Source: Aquatica leii (Eukaryota > Arthropoda > Insecta > Coleoptera > Lampyridae). From it: DNA of 64,000 nt. Position 1 is the first letter of the stretch. The number at the start of each line of letters is the position of its first letter. The DNA is taken from NCBI GenBank assembly GCA_035610365.1, contig CM069432.1, positions 276,805,482-276,869,481 on the forward strand, read 5' to 3'. The position numbers were made by a program, and so were the translations under genes. Under the pieces are notes generated by a model, which did no database searches, had not been told where the DNA came from, and saw only the letters and a list, made by a program, of their open reading frames with translations. Below, piece after piece: positions 1-11,627 of this stretch.

Positions 1-67
1 GCAATCCGATTCCCGACGAACATTTTTAGTAGATTTGGTTCCGTATTTATCCACCCTAAGACGATGG

Positions 68-1225
68 TCACCAATAATGAATATTATTGAATTTTAAATG
101 TAAAGATTTGCGTACTTTGTTTGCAAGACGAGACAAAAGTAACGCTCCAAAAAATTCAAGCCTTGGCATACTAATGGTTCTTAACGACGCGACTTTAGAT
201 TTTGCGCATAATAAATGAAGTGATGAAGCTCCGTTTTGATCTAGACTTTTGACATAAAAAATGGCACCATACGCAGCATTACTATCATCAGAGAATCTGT
301 GCATTTTGTAAGAACCGACATTGTTCAGCTTCACGTTTCTAGAAATTTGGATACGATTTAACTCCGGTAGGTCGCGAACAAATTCCTGTCACTGAGTTAA
401 AATATTTTAAAGAACCGATTCGTGCCAAAGCCTTTGTAATATGATTTTTGCTGTAATTGTGCACGTGCTTTAAAGGCCAAGCGGATCGTAAATTTGTGCA
501 ATACTAGCAAAAATAGATCTTTTTGTAATAGTTTTAGTCGGGGTAGATAAACTGAAAATGAGCATGTCGGTTTGTTGTTTCCAATGGAGACCTAAAGCTT
601 TCGTATATTGATCATCTCCAATAGGTGTAAAATGTGATAATGATTTGGAATGTTGATTGTTGGATAGAACTGCTGGGTCATTTCCTATCCCATTTGCGGA
701 GTTCACCTTGACGTGAAATTTTATAGACATTGTTGCAACTAGTCGAAAGTGTTTCGGACACCGTTCGTTAGCTAGTCGTCAAGATAAAAGTCTTGTATGA
801 TGAGTTGAGATGCTACTGGATGAATCGTTTTATTTTCATTGGCCAGCTGAATTAGACACCTTCATGCCTGAAAAGCTGCAGATGCAGATCATTTAGGTTA
901 AACCTCCAAAGAATTGGTTGAAGTGATCTTTGCTCAGGGCAAACAAGTACATTTTTTGTAACGTCCGCTCTGATAACCTAAGAGTGTTACCTGAAGCGCA
1001 ATAAAATCGACAAATATCATCTTGTACTGTAGGCCCTACCATTTGAAGATCATTTAGCAAAATACCAGAAGAAGACAAAAACCAGCCATCAAAGACAAAC
1101 CTTAATTTCGTTGTAATGCTGTTCTCCTTAAGTACTCCATGATGAGGATGATAATAAACAATTTGAGAAATGGGTTCTTGGTCGATGACTTTAGACATAT
1201 GACCGAGGTCAATGCACTCACGCAT
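68..1225 (-). pseudogene. BEL/Pao retrotransposon pol fragment (RT region)
   Basis: Three minus-strand open segments, in the order expected of a BEL/Pao polyprotein, cover parts of the reverse transcriptase and adjoining region. Segment 893-1225 carries YYHPHHGVLKENSITTKLR followed by VFDG and LNDLQMVGPTVQDD, the classic Pao 'PHH.VLK...T..RVVFD' block. Segment 470-730 ends in IFASIAQIYDPLGL, the Pao 'YDPLGL' motif. Segment 68-334 has HRFSDDSNAAYGA and SMPRLEFFGALLLSRL, matching the Pao RNase H-side motif 'FSDAS..AYGA...LPRLEL.GA.LL'. Stops and frameshifts separate the segments and the piece runs off the left edge, so it is dead. Its likely 5' LTR lies at 2245-3504. Family identity is confident; exact borders are not. 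Confidence 0.88.
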
Positions 1226-1260
1226 GAATTCATTATAACTTATTCTTAAGGCATTTTTAT

Positions 1261-2230
1261 TAGAAAATTTACACTCAAGACTGTAGAAATGTTTTAAAGC
1301 CTTTTTAGTGTCGCCTAACTTTTATATTTTTTCTTTTAACGGAATGGAAATAATAATATTATATAACGAACAATGGTAGCAATACTAGAGTGTAAAGTAT
1401 ATGATAAAAGATAATAAAAAGGTAAACTAACAAAAATATAGATTCACTAACGTGTTTAGAATTTGGCAAAAAAATTGTATAAACATGGGTTGACTAATTA
1501 AAAAAACTTAAATTAATAAAAAAAATTGTTTTATTTAAAAAAAAATATAAAAGTTGCAAGTCTAAAACCAAAATATATAAATGTAATTGTTAGTGACAAA
1601 GTTAATAATGGATTAATTTATCATTCTTTTATTCTAACCGACAAAGATTTATATTTAATTTATAAAAATGTCATTTATATAGTTTTTTAAGGAGTTGACG
1701 TCTTTTAATCAAAGTAATTATTTTGAAATACTACATTCTTATTTAATTTTTTGGATTAATAAAACCAGCAATTTTATTTCACATTTTTCAATACAATTAT
1801 TAAAAGAATGCAAAATATTTTTGTGTAAATTTCTATATTTACATAATTTTTTTTAAAAACATAAATTAAATGTGGTTATGCTCAAATTAATTTTCATTCC
1901 TTTTAAATTAGTTTATTTTTAACAATTCTTAGAATGCTAATTTTGAGCCTTTACTTAACAAGTTTTAAATTAGTTTTTTTTTGTAGTATCTGCATGTACA
2001 TATATTTACTTTTATCTTGGCAAAATGTTGATTTAATTAAGGCGTTTTTTTTTACTTTTTTTATATGTATTTTTAGTGCACGTGTTGTAAACTTTTTACT
2101 ATTTGATGTAATTGCAATTAATGTTTGCAAACAAAATGTTTACACAAAATAAATTGTTACATGGATTTTCTAGTAAGTGTATTAGTACCGACTAGCTCAG
2201 ATGCTTCCGGTGATTTGGGTCGTAAGCTTC
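1261..2230. other. AT-rich stretch between BEL/Pao pol and its LTR; no gene seen
   Basis: In an intact minus-strand BEL element this interval should hold gag and protease. I see no gag or zinc-knuckle motif, only very AT-rich sequence with poly-A and poly-T runs. It may be an unrelated insertion or heavily decayed leader. A T-rich plus-strand open frame at 1934-2152 looks like chance. Confidence 0.5.
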
Positions 2231-2244
2231 GTGGTGCCAAATTA

Positions 2245-3504
2245 TAAAATAAATTTAAAAGAATATCAAAATCGAGAAGTGGAAAATGAGTGGATAGAAT
2301 CCGTTTAATTCTATCACGGGCCGTAAGAGAATAAAAGACAACACGTAACTAGAAGAGCAGAGTATATTTATTCTTTTGCAGAGAAAGTTATGTTACATAA
2401 CTTTCGGTCGATGTTACATACACAACCCCTTTTTGGTTGAGCAACACGTCGTATCATAAATCAAATTTGTTGGCATACACATTCACATTCCAACAAGTAT
2501 AATACAATGTGTACAGATAAATTTCAATTTGCAAACGTAACCCTCGATAAGGTCGAGAACCACGGTCTACCGTCTGCTCTGATTTCACAAATACAGCACA
2601 AATTAGTAGTTAATTGTGTAAACGACCAAGCATGTACGTATAGTCGGACATACAATCGACTGACAAAGTAACACGAATATAAGTTTAAAAAAATGGGAAG
2701 TACACATCGGTGTATCCTAGCGCTGGCGAATTCCTAAAGAACGAAACAGCTGTCCGCTAGTTCTAATGTTGTTTTTCGAAATTATACTGACATTGTTAAT
2801 AACCTATTTTATAGTTGGGAACTTGTCAATAGATCATTAAATCCAATGACAACTTTTCTACCCTCCGTACTAATTTATAGTTTTCTATATTATTATACGT
2901 GGTATTTTTGCCACAGGATGGCGTTCCAAAAACATTTTTAAAATACTCACAGTTACTTCTCCTTGGAAGTTTGCGACTAGCTAGTGCAAATCTTTGAGAT
3001 CACTGCGGAAAGTTAATTTGCGGAAAGGGAATTAAACGCTCATAGCGTGTTATCACAAATAGAACCCCTATATCAATTGATTTAATCTGCAAATAATTGA
3101 ATGCGCCGAGCCTTGCCCCAAATCAAGTCTACAGTTTCGGCAAGTGTTCTACGAATCCCAAATCTAAATAAATTTTTTGAACGTGTAATTTTATCTGCAC
3201 ACGACAGGTGCGAGAGTACGAGGACACGCTACAGACAATTACGGAAGAATTAAATTAAATTGCAAGAATCGGGAACAACCGCTTACCCCAAAAGATTTCC
3301 AATTAAATCACAAACTATTCATTTTAAAATCTCATGGATATATTTGAAATAAAAATTGTCATGAACGCCAGCATTACAAGAATAATTGCGTCTTATGCGT
3401 TTGACAATTCGTTTGAACCCGATCCTTTTTGGGATGGCACAAAGTCCAGAACACAAATCTTATACAGGAAACATATTTTATACTAAGACATTTTTAACAT
3501 AACA
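2245..3504 (-). repeat. Probable 5' LTR of the BEL/Pao element
   Basis: Read on the minus strand, the sequence starts TGTTATGTTAAAAATG at 3504 and ends just before TTTGGCACC at about 2240, resembling the TTTGGTGCC-type primer-site junction usual for BEL/Pao. The first 50 bases recur at 35186-35231 and 46060-46113 with the same 'cttatac..a.acat....actaa.ac....taacata' pattern, so this is a multicopy terminus. Its order relative to the pol fragment at 68-1225 (LTR, primer site, pol on the same strand) fits a 5' LTR. A hairpin with a 10-bp stem and TTA loop sits at 2383-2405. The left border is approximate. Confidence 0.55.
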
Positions 3505-5196
3505 AAATGTACGTTTTTAATTACTTATTTTAGTAAACATTTACTGTGCATCTACCAGGTTGTGTTAGAATATAATATGTACACTCGCCTTCAACCAAAA
3601 TGACCGCTTAAGATCGCACCTATTCACATTCTAATAGTATAGTGTTTCTCATTAGAGGTTTGAAGCCAATAAAGCATTGTAATTTTATTACCTACATAGT
3701 GATCTGTAAATAACCAGTACGGTACGTCAGATTGTCATTTATTTCAAATTTTTAATGTATCTAATACTTAAAAGGCATTTTTAGAGAATTGATATCTTAC
3801 ACAAACTAATAATTCTAAAATTTTTATTTCTTATATCAAATATTTATATAAAGTATTGCCTCCACTAATGCTACTATCACTAATGTTATTAATTGCACAT
3901 TCGGAATAACAATGCGTAATTAATATCATTTTAATATTGGTCTGATTATTAAAAAAATTTTTTGGCTGTGCTAATGTGTTTAATAGCAAAATACTTCAAT
4001 ATGAATACTGTAAAAATACTTCAAATAGTCAATTAAATAAAAAACCATATCGTACTGTTCTTTTGTGCAAAACGACCTTCAGATTCTAAAATTAATATAA
4101 TCTACATTTTTCGTAAAATAACGATTACTTTACCATATTTACTAATTTAAATCATTGTTTCAACTAAACATTCTGTTAACCTGTTCGGCATCGAGTTAAT
4201 TAATTTTTTGCAGAAGGTCGATCCTCCGAAACGTTCCCAAACTTCATTTGCAGTTTGCACTATATTATTTAAGTTTCTGACCGGAATTTCAAGGCGATTA
4301 TTGGTCCAAGTTCTGCTCATAGCTGCCCATATGTTCTCTATGGGGTTTAAATCGGGAGATTTTGCTGCCATTCTAAAGAAATTACGTCATTTCTGTCCTC
4401 AAACCACTCATTTACGATTCTGTTTTTATGAATTGACGAAGTGTCTTGGACAATAACAATTTCTTCCAATTCTTCTTCTGGATAAAGTGTTCGCACGCTT
4501 GGCACCAAAATTTCGTCTAACACTCGAACGTAACTTTCAGACGTAAATCGTGGTGGAGAAACTAGAACCAATTCACCCGGCCCAGCTTTTGAAATCCACT
4601 AGAAATTCTTCCACTTTGTCGATTTTTACGAACATGTTCGGTACTAAATCTTGCATTTCGTGGTCGCCAAAGTGTCAGAGACGACTTTTGTGTCGATGAA
4701 AATACCTTTTCGTCCGTAAAAATCACCGTACTCCAATCTCTGTACAAATTATTTTGGCAGAATCTAATTCTTGATTGAGTTGAAGCGCTGCAGTTTAAAT
4801 GAACTTTTTCTCGAATTTGCGGAGCAGTTGTAAAAGGAGAATTTTGAACACACCTAAGAACATTTGCATCTTCTTCTATGGTAGTTGCTCTATTTATTCC
4901 TTTTGGTTTCGTTATTAGAGAAACTTCTTCTTCTTCATCAAAAAAAAAAATGATTCAATTATTTTAGTAAATTATGTTTTCTTAAAATAAGTTAGTTATT
5001 TTTTTTTAACAAAAATACCTTTAATAAAGTTCAAAGTGTGCTTCTTTTCCACTTAAAATAATTTTTTTAATTTATTAAGGCGCATCCGCACTATGCCGAT
5101 CGGTAAAAACGATCGGCAAAACCGATCAGCAAAGGCCGCATGGCATCACGTCTTTACTGCAGTTGTAGTTAGTACGCGAGACGAAGCCTGTCAAAA

Positions 5197-7252
5197 ATGA
5201 GTGACGTCGATGACGAAATGGTGGCAATTGCAGCTGCAATTTTAGTTGATGCGCTAATCCCAAAACGTCAAAAGAAAAGATTTTGGGTTCGTCCAAGTCT
5301 TCGAAGTCGAAGTAGATATAGTGGCAGTGTTTTGATTAAAGATTTAATATTGGATGACGTTGATGATCTAAAATTGGAGTATAGGTGCGAAGATCAGCAA
5401 AAAAAAACACTACATTTAGATTAGCCATTCCAGCTTGTGAACGTTTATCAGTAACATTACGATTTTTCGCTAGTGGAGATTCGTACCATTCTCTTATGTA
5501 CACATTCAAGATGTCTAAGCAGACTATTTCAGAAACTGTTCCTAAAGTGTGTGACGCACTAATCGAAACACTTCAAGAATACATTAAAGTAAGTGAAATA
5601 CACAAAACTAAAGGATAACGTTTCTTTGGTTTTATTATAAAAAAGTAAACACAATTAACATATCTACTTGTGAGGAGATATTGAGATTAGGAGGCATGGC
5701 ACTGACGAACATGGATGAAACGCCGGAAAACATAAACTTAATATTGACCAATATATAAGTTATATAAAAACGGTTAAAATGTTTTTGATTTATTTGGTAG
5801 TTTTGGCCAGCTAGATTGCTCAAATACCTCTTCACAAGTAAATTTATTATAAATAAATATTAATCTAAGGAACAAATAATTCCCTCGTAATCGATGTCAG
5901 CCCCAGAGCCCTCTTCAACCTCCCTGTGCTATGAATATGAGGAACTTGGCCGTTCATCCCCATATGATTGTTCAGATTGCACACTTGGAGACGTTGAATA
6001 TACGTAAGTGGTACCTCTCAAACAATTAGTTGAAGCAGGTATAGGCGGTGACGGCGAGCAGTATGGCGGGAACTGAGGTGGGATATTTAGTAGAAGATTC
6101 GTATTGTATATTGCAGTCGGATTATGATGAAAAAGTGGAGGTGGTGGATTGTGAAAACGTCCCATTTCTGCTTCAAATAAAACACTGTTTATTTCATTCT
6201 GAACAGCAAATTTTGCATGCGGTGAAGATAATTTTCTCATTTTCATGGCCACCTGCTCACCAAATGCAGAGAACTCATCCCGATCCTGCATTTTCTTCGA
6301 TTTTATCGATTTCATTAGGTTAATGGCCTCGTTTACAACAGGCATATTCTGCTGACGTTCCCTGGATGTATGCCTGTTGGGTAAGGACCGAGCGGTGGTG
6401 CCAACTTGTGCCCCTTGGGTGAGAATCGCCGAGTGATTTGTACCCACTTGATCTTCCCTTAGCTCTTGAGTTGCTTCTTTATTTTCAATATCGACCGTGC
6501 CATTATCCTGAAAACAATAACTTTGTTACAGATGCCAGAATCAGGAAAGAGTGGAAAGGAATAGCTAAACAGTATGAAGATAAATGGAATTTTCCATATT
6601 GTTTAGGCTCTATGGACGGCAAACACATTACTTTACAAGCTCCTATTAATTCTGGGTCAGAAATTATAACTTCATTTACGCTAACGTGGGTTGTCAAGGA
6701 CGCATATCGGATGAGGGTGTTTTTAATGACACTTTTAAGAAACGTCTAGAAGATAACACAATGTCTATTCCCCCATCAAATGCACTGCCAGGAAGAAATA
6801 TGGTAGTACCATACGTGTTTTTGAGTGATGAAGCTTTTCCTTTATCAGTAAACATAATGAAACCATTTTCTGGAACGCATTATAAGGGATCTCAAAATAG
6901 AATTTTCAACTATCGCTTGAGTAGGGACCGCAGCGTAGTGGAAAATGTTTTCGGGATTTTATCTTCTGTTTTTCGTGTACTTTGAAAACCAATGTTATTA
7001 GAGCCAGGAATAGCAGTGAAAGTAACATTAAGTCTACTTTACTTTCATAATTACCTAAGAAAGACTGAAAGACTATCTGTCTATAATCCCCCAGGAGCTT
7101 TTGATTCTGAATGCAACGACAGTGGACGGGTTAGTCCGGGGCTATGGAAACAAGACAATTGCTCATCCCAATTGCAAAATATGCCTCGAGTTGCACGAAG
7201 AAGTGCAGCGGCTGCTGAAGAAGTGAGGACTGAATTTGCGGAATATTTCTGA
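5197..7252 (+). pseudogene. HARBI1-like transposase, two exons
   Basis: Exon 1 starts with MSDVDDEMVAIAAAI and later has IPACERLSVTLRFFASGDSY and KMSKQTISETVPKVCDALIE, the conserved N-terminal helices of Harbinger transposases. It ends at AAA|GTAAGTG (5588/5589). Exon 2 follows the acceptor TTGTTACAG (ending 6531) and contains WNFPYCLGSMDGKHITL (first catalytic Asp), IMKPFSGTHYKG and FNYRLSRDRSVVENVFGILS (last acidic residue), then ends at a TGA near 7252. Damage: a small deletion with frameshift near 5400 (about 25 residues missing), a frameshift just inside exon 2 near 6550, frame changes near 6690-6750, and a stop at about 6983. The intron carries the antisense BESS exon. Function would be element excision and insertion. 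Confidence 0.88.
6508..6531. promoter_or_regulatory. Back-to-back 3' splice sites for two opposing Harbinger genes
   Basis: The 24-bp segment CTGAAAACAATAACTTTG then TTACAG gives a CAG acceptor with pyrimidine tract on the plus strand (for transposase exon 2, starting 6532) and, reverse-complemented, a second CAG acceptor with TTGTTTTCAG (for the BESS exon, starting 6507). Phase-0 joining of the minus-strand exons is maintained. This is read directly from the sequence; use of the sites is inferred. Confidence 0.7.
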
Positions 7253-7596
7253 ACCTCAAATGGAGCAGTAAATTTTCAATACGAACAATAATTTGAATAA
7301 TATAATACAAATGTACAGGATAATTAACCACGATGTGATTTGCTATATGTATAATAAATATGCTGCTGAATTATCATCGTCTGATTTTTATTTAGGTACT
7401 TAACTTTATTATATTATTATTATCCAAATTATTTATCCAAAAGCAATGACATTAAATTCCCTATACCGACATTACTCTGCCTAATTTTCATAAGAACATA
7501 ATCTACTAGATCAAACCCATGTTTTAAATAACGTTGGTATAAAGTAGTCGTTACAAAGCCACAACTAATATACGAGAAAATAAACGTCATCTTCTA

Positions 7597-8090
7597 AAGT
7601 TTCACTGACGTTTGAAGCCTATAGGGAACCGAAAATTGTTTCCTAGGTATTTTGGATCCCTCAGATTATTTTCGGTTCACTATTTTGAACTTTCAGTGAA
7701 ACTCCAGAGGATGACCTTAATGCCCCAGTGTGGTGCACCAAGTATCCGTTAGAAAGTATCCGGTGCCAGATTGGATCTAAGCGACCCAAAAAAACCTCGC
7801 AACAATGTTCGGTTCCTTATAGGCTATCAACATCAGGGAAACTCCAGAGGATGACGTTGATGTCCAGATGCGGGGCACCAGGTACGCGGGGGAAGGTTGC
7901 CGATATCTGATTTGGAAAAAGCAACCCAAAAAAACCCCGGATGTGATGTCTAGAATCATTTGAGAGTAAATTTCAGAAAAAGTTTTGGAGATGACGCTGC
8001 TCAGTCATCCTGAGCTGCAGGTGGGCAGTGAGCCAATTTGGAAGTCATATTCGGGATCAGAGACCTGGAAAACCCAAATTGAGTAGATAC
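7597..8090. repeat. Three diverged ~140-bp tandem units inside the MADF gene intron
   Basis: Units begin near 7694, 7834 and 7974 with CAGTGAAACTCCAGAGGATG, CAGGGAAACTCCAGAGGATG and a more diverged CAGAAAAAGTTTTGGAGATG, and share a later 'gcgacccaaaaaaac' or 'gcaacccaaaaaaac' segment in the first two. Just upstream an 11-bp inverted pair GAACCGAAAAT / ATTTTCGGTTC flanks 7627-7679. No coding sense is visible. They lie downstream of the transposase stop and may be a further small insertion. Confidence 0.6.
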
Positions 8091-8834
8091 TAGAAGTTTA
8101 TAACGAAGTTATGAATTTTTTCTATGAAAATGCATTCTTCAAGATGCATTTTCCACTGCACAAATGCAATTTCAAAAAAAAACATCATCAAAAGTAGGTA
8201 CAAAATTTCCTATTGAATTTTGGAAGGGAATGCAAAAAAACCCATCTAAATTCGTCTTACTACAAAAATTTGGTAGGTTTTGTGCTTTATTTCCTCGTCA
8301 TGAAGTATATCAAATAAATGAGATTGATTGAACTTACCTCAGTATCTGTAGATCTTTTGGGTTTGTTTCTGTCGCGTAAAAAAAGCAAATTTTTGAAGGC
8401 AAACCATTTGCTTTTGTATCGTTCGTCACTCCCGTTTCCACTTTTGTTAGTGTCGTTTTCCTTTTTTACCTCCCGTGCAAAATGGCTAAGCAGGTATTTA
8501 ATTTTTTTATCCGCCATGCCGTTTGTTTTTATTTTTATACTCCTTTAATTTGTAGTTCCACAATATTTCCCTTTCATGATAAAGTTCAATTAACCCTAAA
8601 ACATTTACGTCATTCCACTCCATTTTCAAACTACACATCTCAACAAACTGCCATGCGTCGATGCCGTTCGGTTTCAATTGCCGTCCACACACGAAAATGC
8701 CGATCGGCTTCCTTTGATCGAGACCGCCACGAATCGGATACATAATCTCTGGCCTCGCAGCTTTGGGATCATGCCGAACAACACGTACATATTTGTAATA
8801 GAAAGCCGATCGGCATAGTGCGGATGCGCCTCTA

Positions 8835-9122
8835 TGAACCCTGATTGTTTATTACCAACAGAATTTTTAAGAAAGAAACTCAAACACGACAAATTTTTTG
8901 AAACATTGATGTCGATTTTGGATTGTACTAATACATTAACGTGTGCATAATTTTAATTAATACTATATTCTAATTTTAGTTCATAGGATAAAATGAAACT
9001 AAGAAAACTTTTCGTTTAAGGTTACGTAAAATATTTCTTTTAAGGATGTTGAAGATTAGTAATTAACCAATGATTCAGTCTATTTTACAGGCTTATTATA
9101 AAGTAAATACTAAGAATCTTAC
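8835..9122 (-). other. Rest of the Tc1 intron; nothing else seen
   Basis: AT-rich sequence between the Harbinger right end and the Tc1 exon 1 donor. It carries no recognisable coding motif and is explained as intron. Confidence 0.5.
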
Positions 9123-9236
9123 CGATAATCCATTTTGTAAAGCAATTTCACGTTGAGGAATTCCATTAGCAGCCATTCGAGGAATTGCAATCTTTGTTTC
9201 TACACTGGAATCTCTCTGCCCAAAACCTCTACCCAT

Positions 9237-9914
9237 GTTTGATTATTTTTAACAATTAATTACTTACACTAATCTTAACTATATGTATTTTATAATAACA
9301 ACTAAAATTATTTGCTGATCAATGTCTACTTGAAATAAACTAGTATACTGAATTACGCTCTACTAAATACTAAATCATTGACTATTGTCAAAACTCGTAA
9401 TTTGAATTCCAAATATTACTTATTGAACACGTAATGATCTTTGTTGCAAACTTGTTATTGGTAGAGGTGCTTTCACACATGCTTGAAATTACTGCACTAT
9501 TTTTAACTAAATACTCCAGAATTTACGCTTTCTTTGTCATTACAGGAAATAATTATACTTTAGAAAATTTTTCAGAACTTAGACAATGAGTAAGGTCACA
9601 GTTGGACTTTCAAAAGATTTTAGTTTCCGGTTGTTGATAGATAACTTCAATATTTCATGATATCGCAAAATAAATTGATTGTCTTTGGGTTTCCAAGTTT
9701 AATGATTTTCATTGCATTATACTCAGGACACAAATGCAAAAATTTTATTTTGTTTGGTTTTGCGTTTTTGAGTCCTATTGTATAATAGTTACCTTCATTT
9801 CGAGATTCAGCATTTCCTATTAGATTATAACTAACACTTAGCTACATATATGGTTCTCTCTTATTTTATTTTCACTGACAAAAAAAATAAATTTGTTTGT
9901 TACTTTACGTACAG
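9237..9914. other. Centre of the head-to-head Tc1 pair; no gene seen
   Basis: Region upstream of the left copy's start codon and before the first recognisable codons of the right copy. I looked for the Tc1 terminal repeat (CTTCAACCAAAATGACCGC in either direction) and did not find it, so the inner ends are missing. Confidence 0.45.
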
Positions 9915-10104
9915 GTTCTGTTCGCCAATTCATAATAAGAGTAGAATAATAAGATAGTAGTTTGAGAACAGAAACGGCGTTATTTCTTTAGATTTTAGAA
10001 TGACCAACAAAATCTTTTGACTTAAACCCCATTGAGAATATGTGGGTAGTTTTGAGCAGGACATAGACAAACAATCGCTTTAATATTCTGACAAGCAATT
10101 TAAA

Positions 10105-11627
10105 CAGGGGCGTAGCTATCCTGGAGCAGTTGAAGCAAACTGATCCGAGCGCACGAATTTTGAGGGCGCACGAGCCAGGGAACGCAAATTTTAAAACAGC
10201 TTATCATAGTGTTATTTTACTAAATAGTTTTATCAGGCAGTAAAAGAGGTTTAATCAATATATGAACACAATTTTACAATACTTAATGAATGTTGTGTGC
10301 GCTGTGCAACTACTTAAAAGCTGAAATGCATTGTAATTGTACTTCTAGTATTAGTTTTTCGAGGGCGCTCTATGACGTAATCGTCATTTGTAGCCACTTT
10401 CAACTTTAAAAATGCACTATGGTTTGAAAAAAATATACATGCAATTTGTTGTCCTTGGTTTTCACAAAAAAGGTGTTTTTGAACTTTTGCCTTTGTAATA
10501 AGCCCTTAATTCTTGTTAATTCTTAAAAAAACAGGATTTAAAATACCAGGCGGCGTCGGTTTTACATAAACTTGTTATTCACTTTCAATAGAAAAAAAGG
10601 GTTTGTCTAACACGGTGGTCTTCTCGTGTTTAGGCCCTTGACGCGTTACGCTCTCGCTATTTTGTGGTTATTAAAATATTAGCCTACTTGGAATTAAACT
10701 GAAGAAGCCGAGACGAACAACGCAAACCTAAAAGTTTAATAACTTATTATAACAATTTTCAACCATTATCTTGATAATTATACAAAATCAAGTACTGTAA
10801 CACATTAATATTGTCTCCAAAATGCTACTCAAAAAGATGTAGAGCAATCAATTGAGATGCTGTCTTTACTTCTAACCCAATTCCAAAATATATATATTAA
10901 ATAATTGGGATATTGTTAAAAACGAGGCAGTTGAATTATCAACTAAATGGAGCATTGAACCTTGTTTAGCCAAAAAAAGATTGCGTCTAGTAAAACAAAT
11001 CTTTGATAAACTGGATGGATGGATTCAAAATAGTAAAGAATGTTTTAAAGTAAAATTTTTTTAATAAAGTAATTGACATAGTATTTAAAGTAAGTAGACT
11101 TTTTAAATGTTTATCGCTAGTATATCTTGTCGCATCATCTGATAAAACTATTTTGGTTGATTCCAAATTGTTGAAATTGGCTTATTCTTTAGACATTTTT
11201 TTTAGTTTTGTACCACAATTAATAAGATTTAAAATGTGTTCTTTATTCAATTAAGACAAATTACTTCTATAGGCGAAGTTGCTGAATTATTCTTAATTCA
11301 CACCCTAGTCTCTCCCAAAAGATATTTACGAAGCAGTATGTCTCAATCCCGTTTTAGCTCTTTGGCCACAATAACAATTGAGAAATCAATTCCTGGTCAA
11401 CTTGATCTGGGTAAATTAATTGACCGAGTAACAGCTTTAAGATTTGTAAATGTCTTAATGTAGTTTATAACATAATCATGTATAATTAATTCAATATTAC
11501 TGTGTGAATATGTCATATATTAAAAAATTTTAAACCAGTTGTCATTAAATAATGTTTATAATTGAAATTAAAAAATAAATTTAGCATTTTATTGGAACAT
11601 TTGTGAGTATATGTAGCTACGCCTCTG
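10105..11627 (+). mobile_element. hAT transposon with perfect 8-bp target duplication
   Basis: Ends are CAGGGGCGTAGCTA (10105) and TAGCTACGCCTCTG (ending 11627), typical hAT termini with one mismatch. Both sides carry AATTTAAA (10097-10104 and 11628-11635), an exact 8-bp duplication of the Tc1 coding sequence. At 1,523 bp it is too short for a full hAT transposase gene and is an internally deleted derivative. Confidence 0.95.
10930..11463 (+). pseudogene. hAT transposase C-terminal remnant
   Basis: A segment near 10950 reads WSIEPCLAKKRLRLVKQIFD, and the segment 11236-11463 reads LVSPKRYLRSSMSQSRFSSL then ATITIEKSI, the core of the hAT dimerisation domain (usually 'LRSTMSQERLSSLA.LSIE'). It stops at 11461. 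Upstream catalytic parts are missing or unreadable. The element was probably moved by transposase made elsewhere. Confidence 0.85.

Larger units (their letters stand above)
5929..8623 (-). pseudogene. Harbinger-encoded MADF-BESS DNA-binding protein, two exons
   Basis: Exon 1 (8623 to 8338) begins MEWNDVNVLGLIELYHEREI and continues LWNYKLKEYKNKNKR, the MADF signature, then after one frameshift near 8517 KKIKYLLSHFAREVKK and YKSKWFAFKNLLFLRD. It ends ACTGAG|GTAAGTT at 8338/8337. The acceptor is TTGTTTTCAG at 6508-6517; exon 2 (6507 to 5929) joins in phase 0 and encodes an acidic linker, then DEFSAFGEQVAMKMRKLSS and AVQNEINSVLFEAEMG, a BESS motif, followed by a proline-rich tail and TAG. In known Harbinger elements the Myb/MADF protein helps bring the transposase to the nucleus and to the ends. 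The intron (6508-8337) contains transposase exon 2 on the opposite strand. Confidence 0.82.
5078..8831. mobile_element. PIF/Harbinger DNA transposon nested in the Tc1 intron
   Basis: Terminal inverted repeats of 26 bp are perfect: AGGCGCATCCGCACTATG followed by CCGATCGG at 5078-5103, and its reverse complement at 8806-8831. Flanks are TTA (5075-5077) and CTA (8832-8834), consistent with the 3-bp TWA target duplication of this superfamily with one mutation. Inside are the two genes typical of Harbinger elements: a HARBI1-like transposase (plus) and a DNA-binding MADF-BESS protein (minus). The palindrome CCGATCGG and close variants recur near both ends (5095-5130, 8695-8820) and could be protein-binding sites. 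Both genes are damaged, so the copy is not autonomous now. Confidence 0.9.
4147..9236 (-). pseudogene. Tc1-like transposase, left copy, exon 1 split from exon 2 by a nested Harbinger
   Basis: Exon 1 (9236 down to 9123, 38 codons) starts MGRGFGQRDSSVET and contains the helix-turn-helix stretch RMAANGIPQREIALQNGLS; it ends at a perfect donor, TCG|GTAAGATTC. The intron continues to about 4960 and contains the whole Harbinger element. Exon 2 (about 4950 to 4147) gives KPKGINRATTIEEDANV, CQNNLYRDWSTVIFTDEKVF, a region with VQDTSSIHKNRIVNEWF, and SPDLNPIENIWAAM, the Tc1 signature around the last acidic residue. Two frameshifts (near 4560 and 4370) and an apparent deletion of about 40 residues before the DEKVF block make it inactive. 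The element's 3' end with its terminal repeat is at 3582. Confidence 0.85.

Noticed and set aside
1934..2152. Small Phe/Leu-rich plus-strand ORF resembling a secreted or membrane peptide
   Set aside because: It lies in very AT-rich DNA inside a decayed retroelement, with no start context or homology that I can support.
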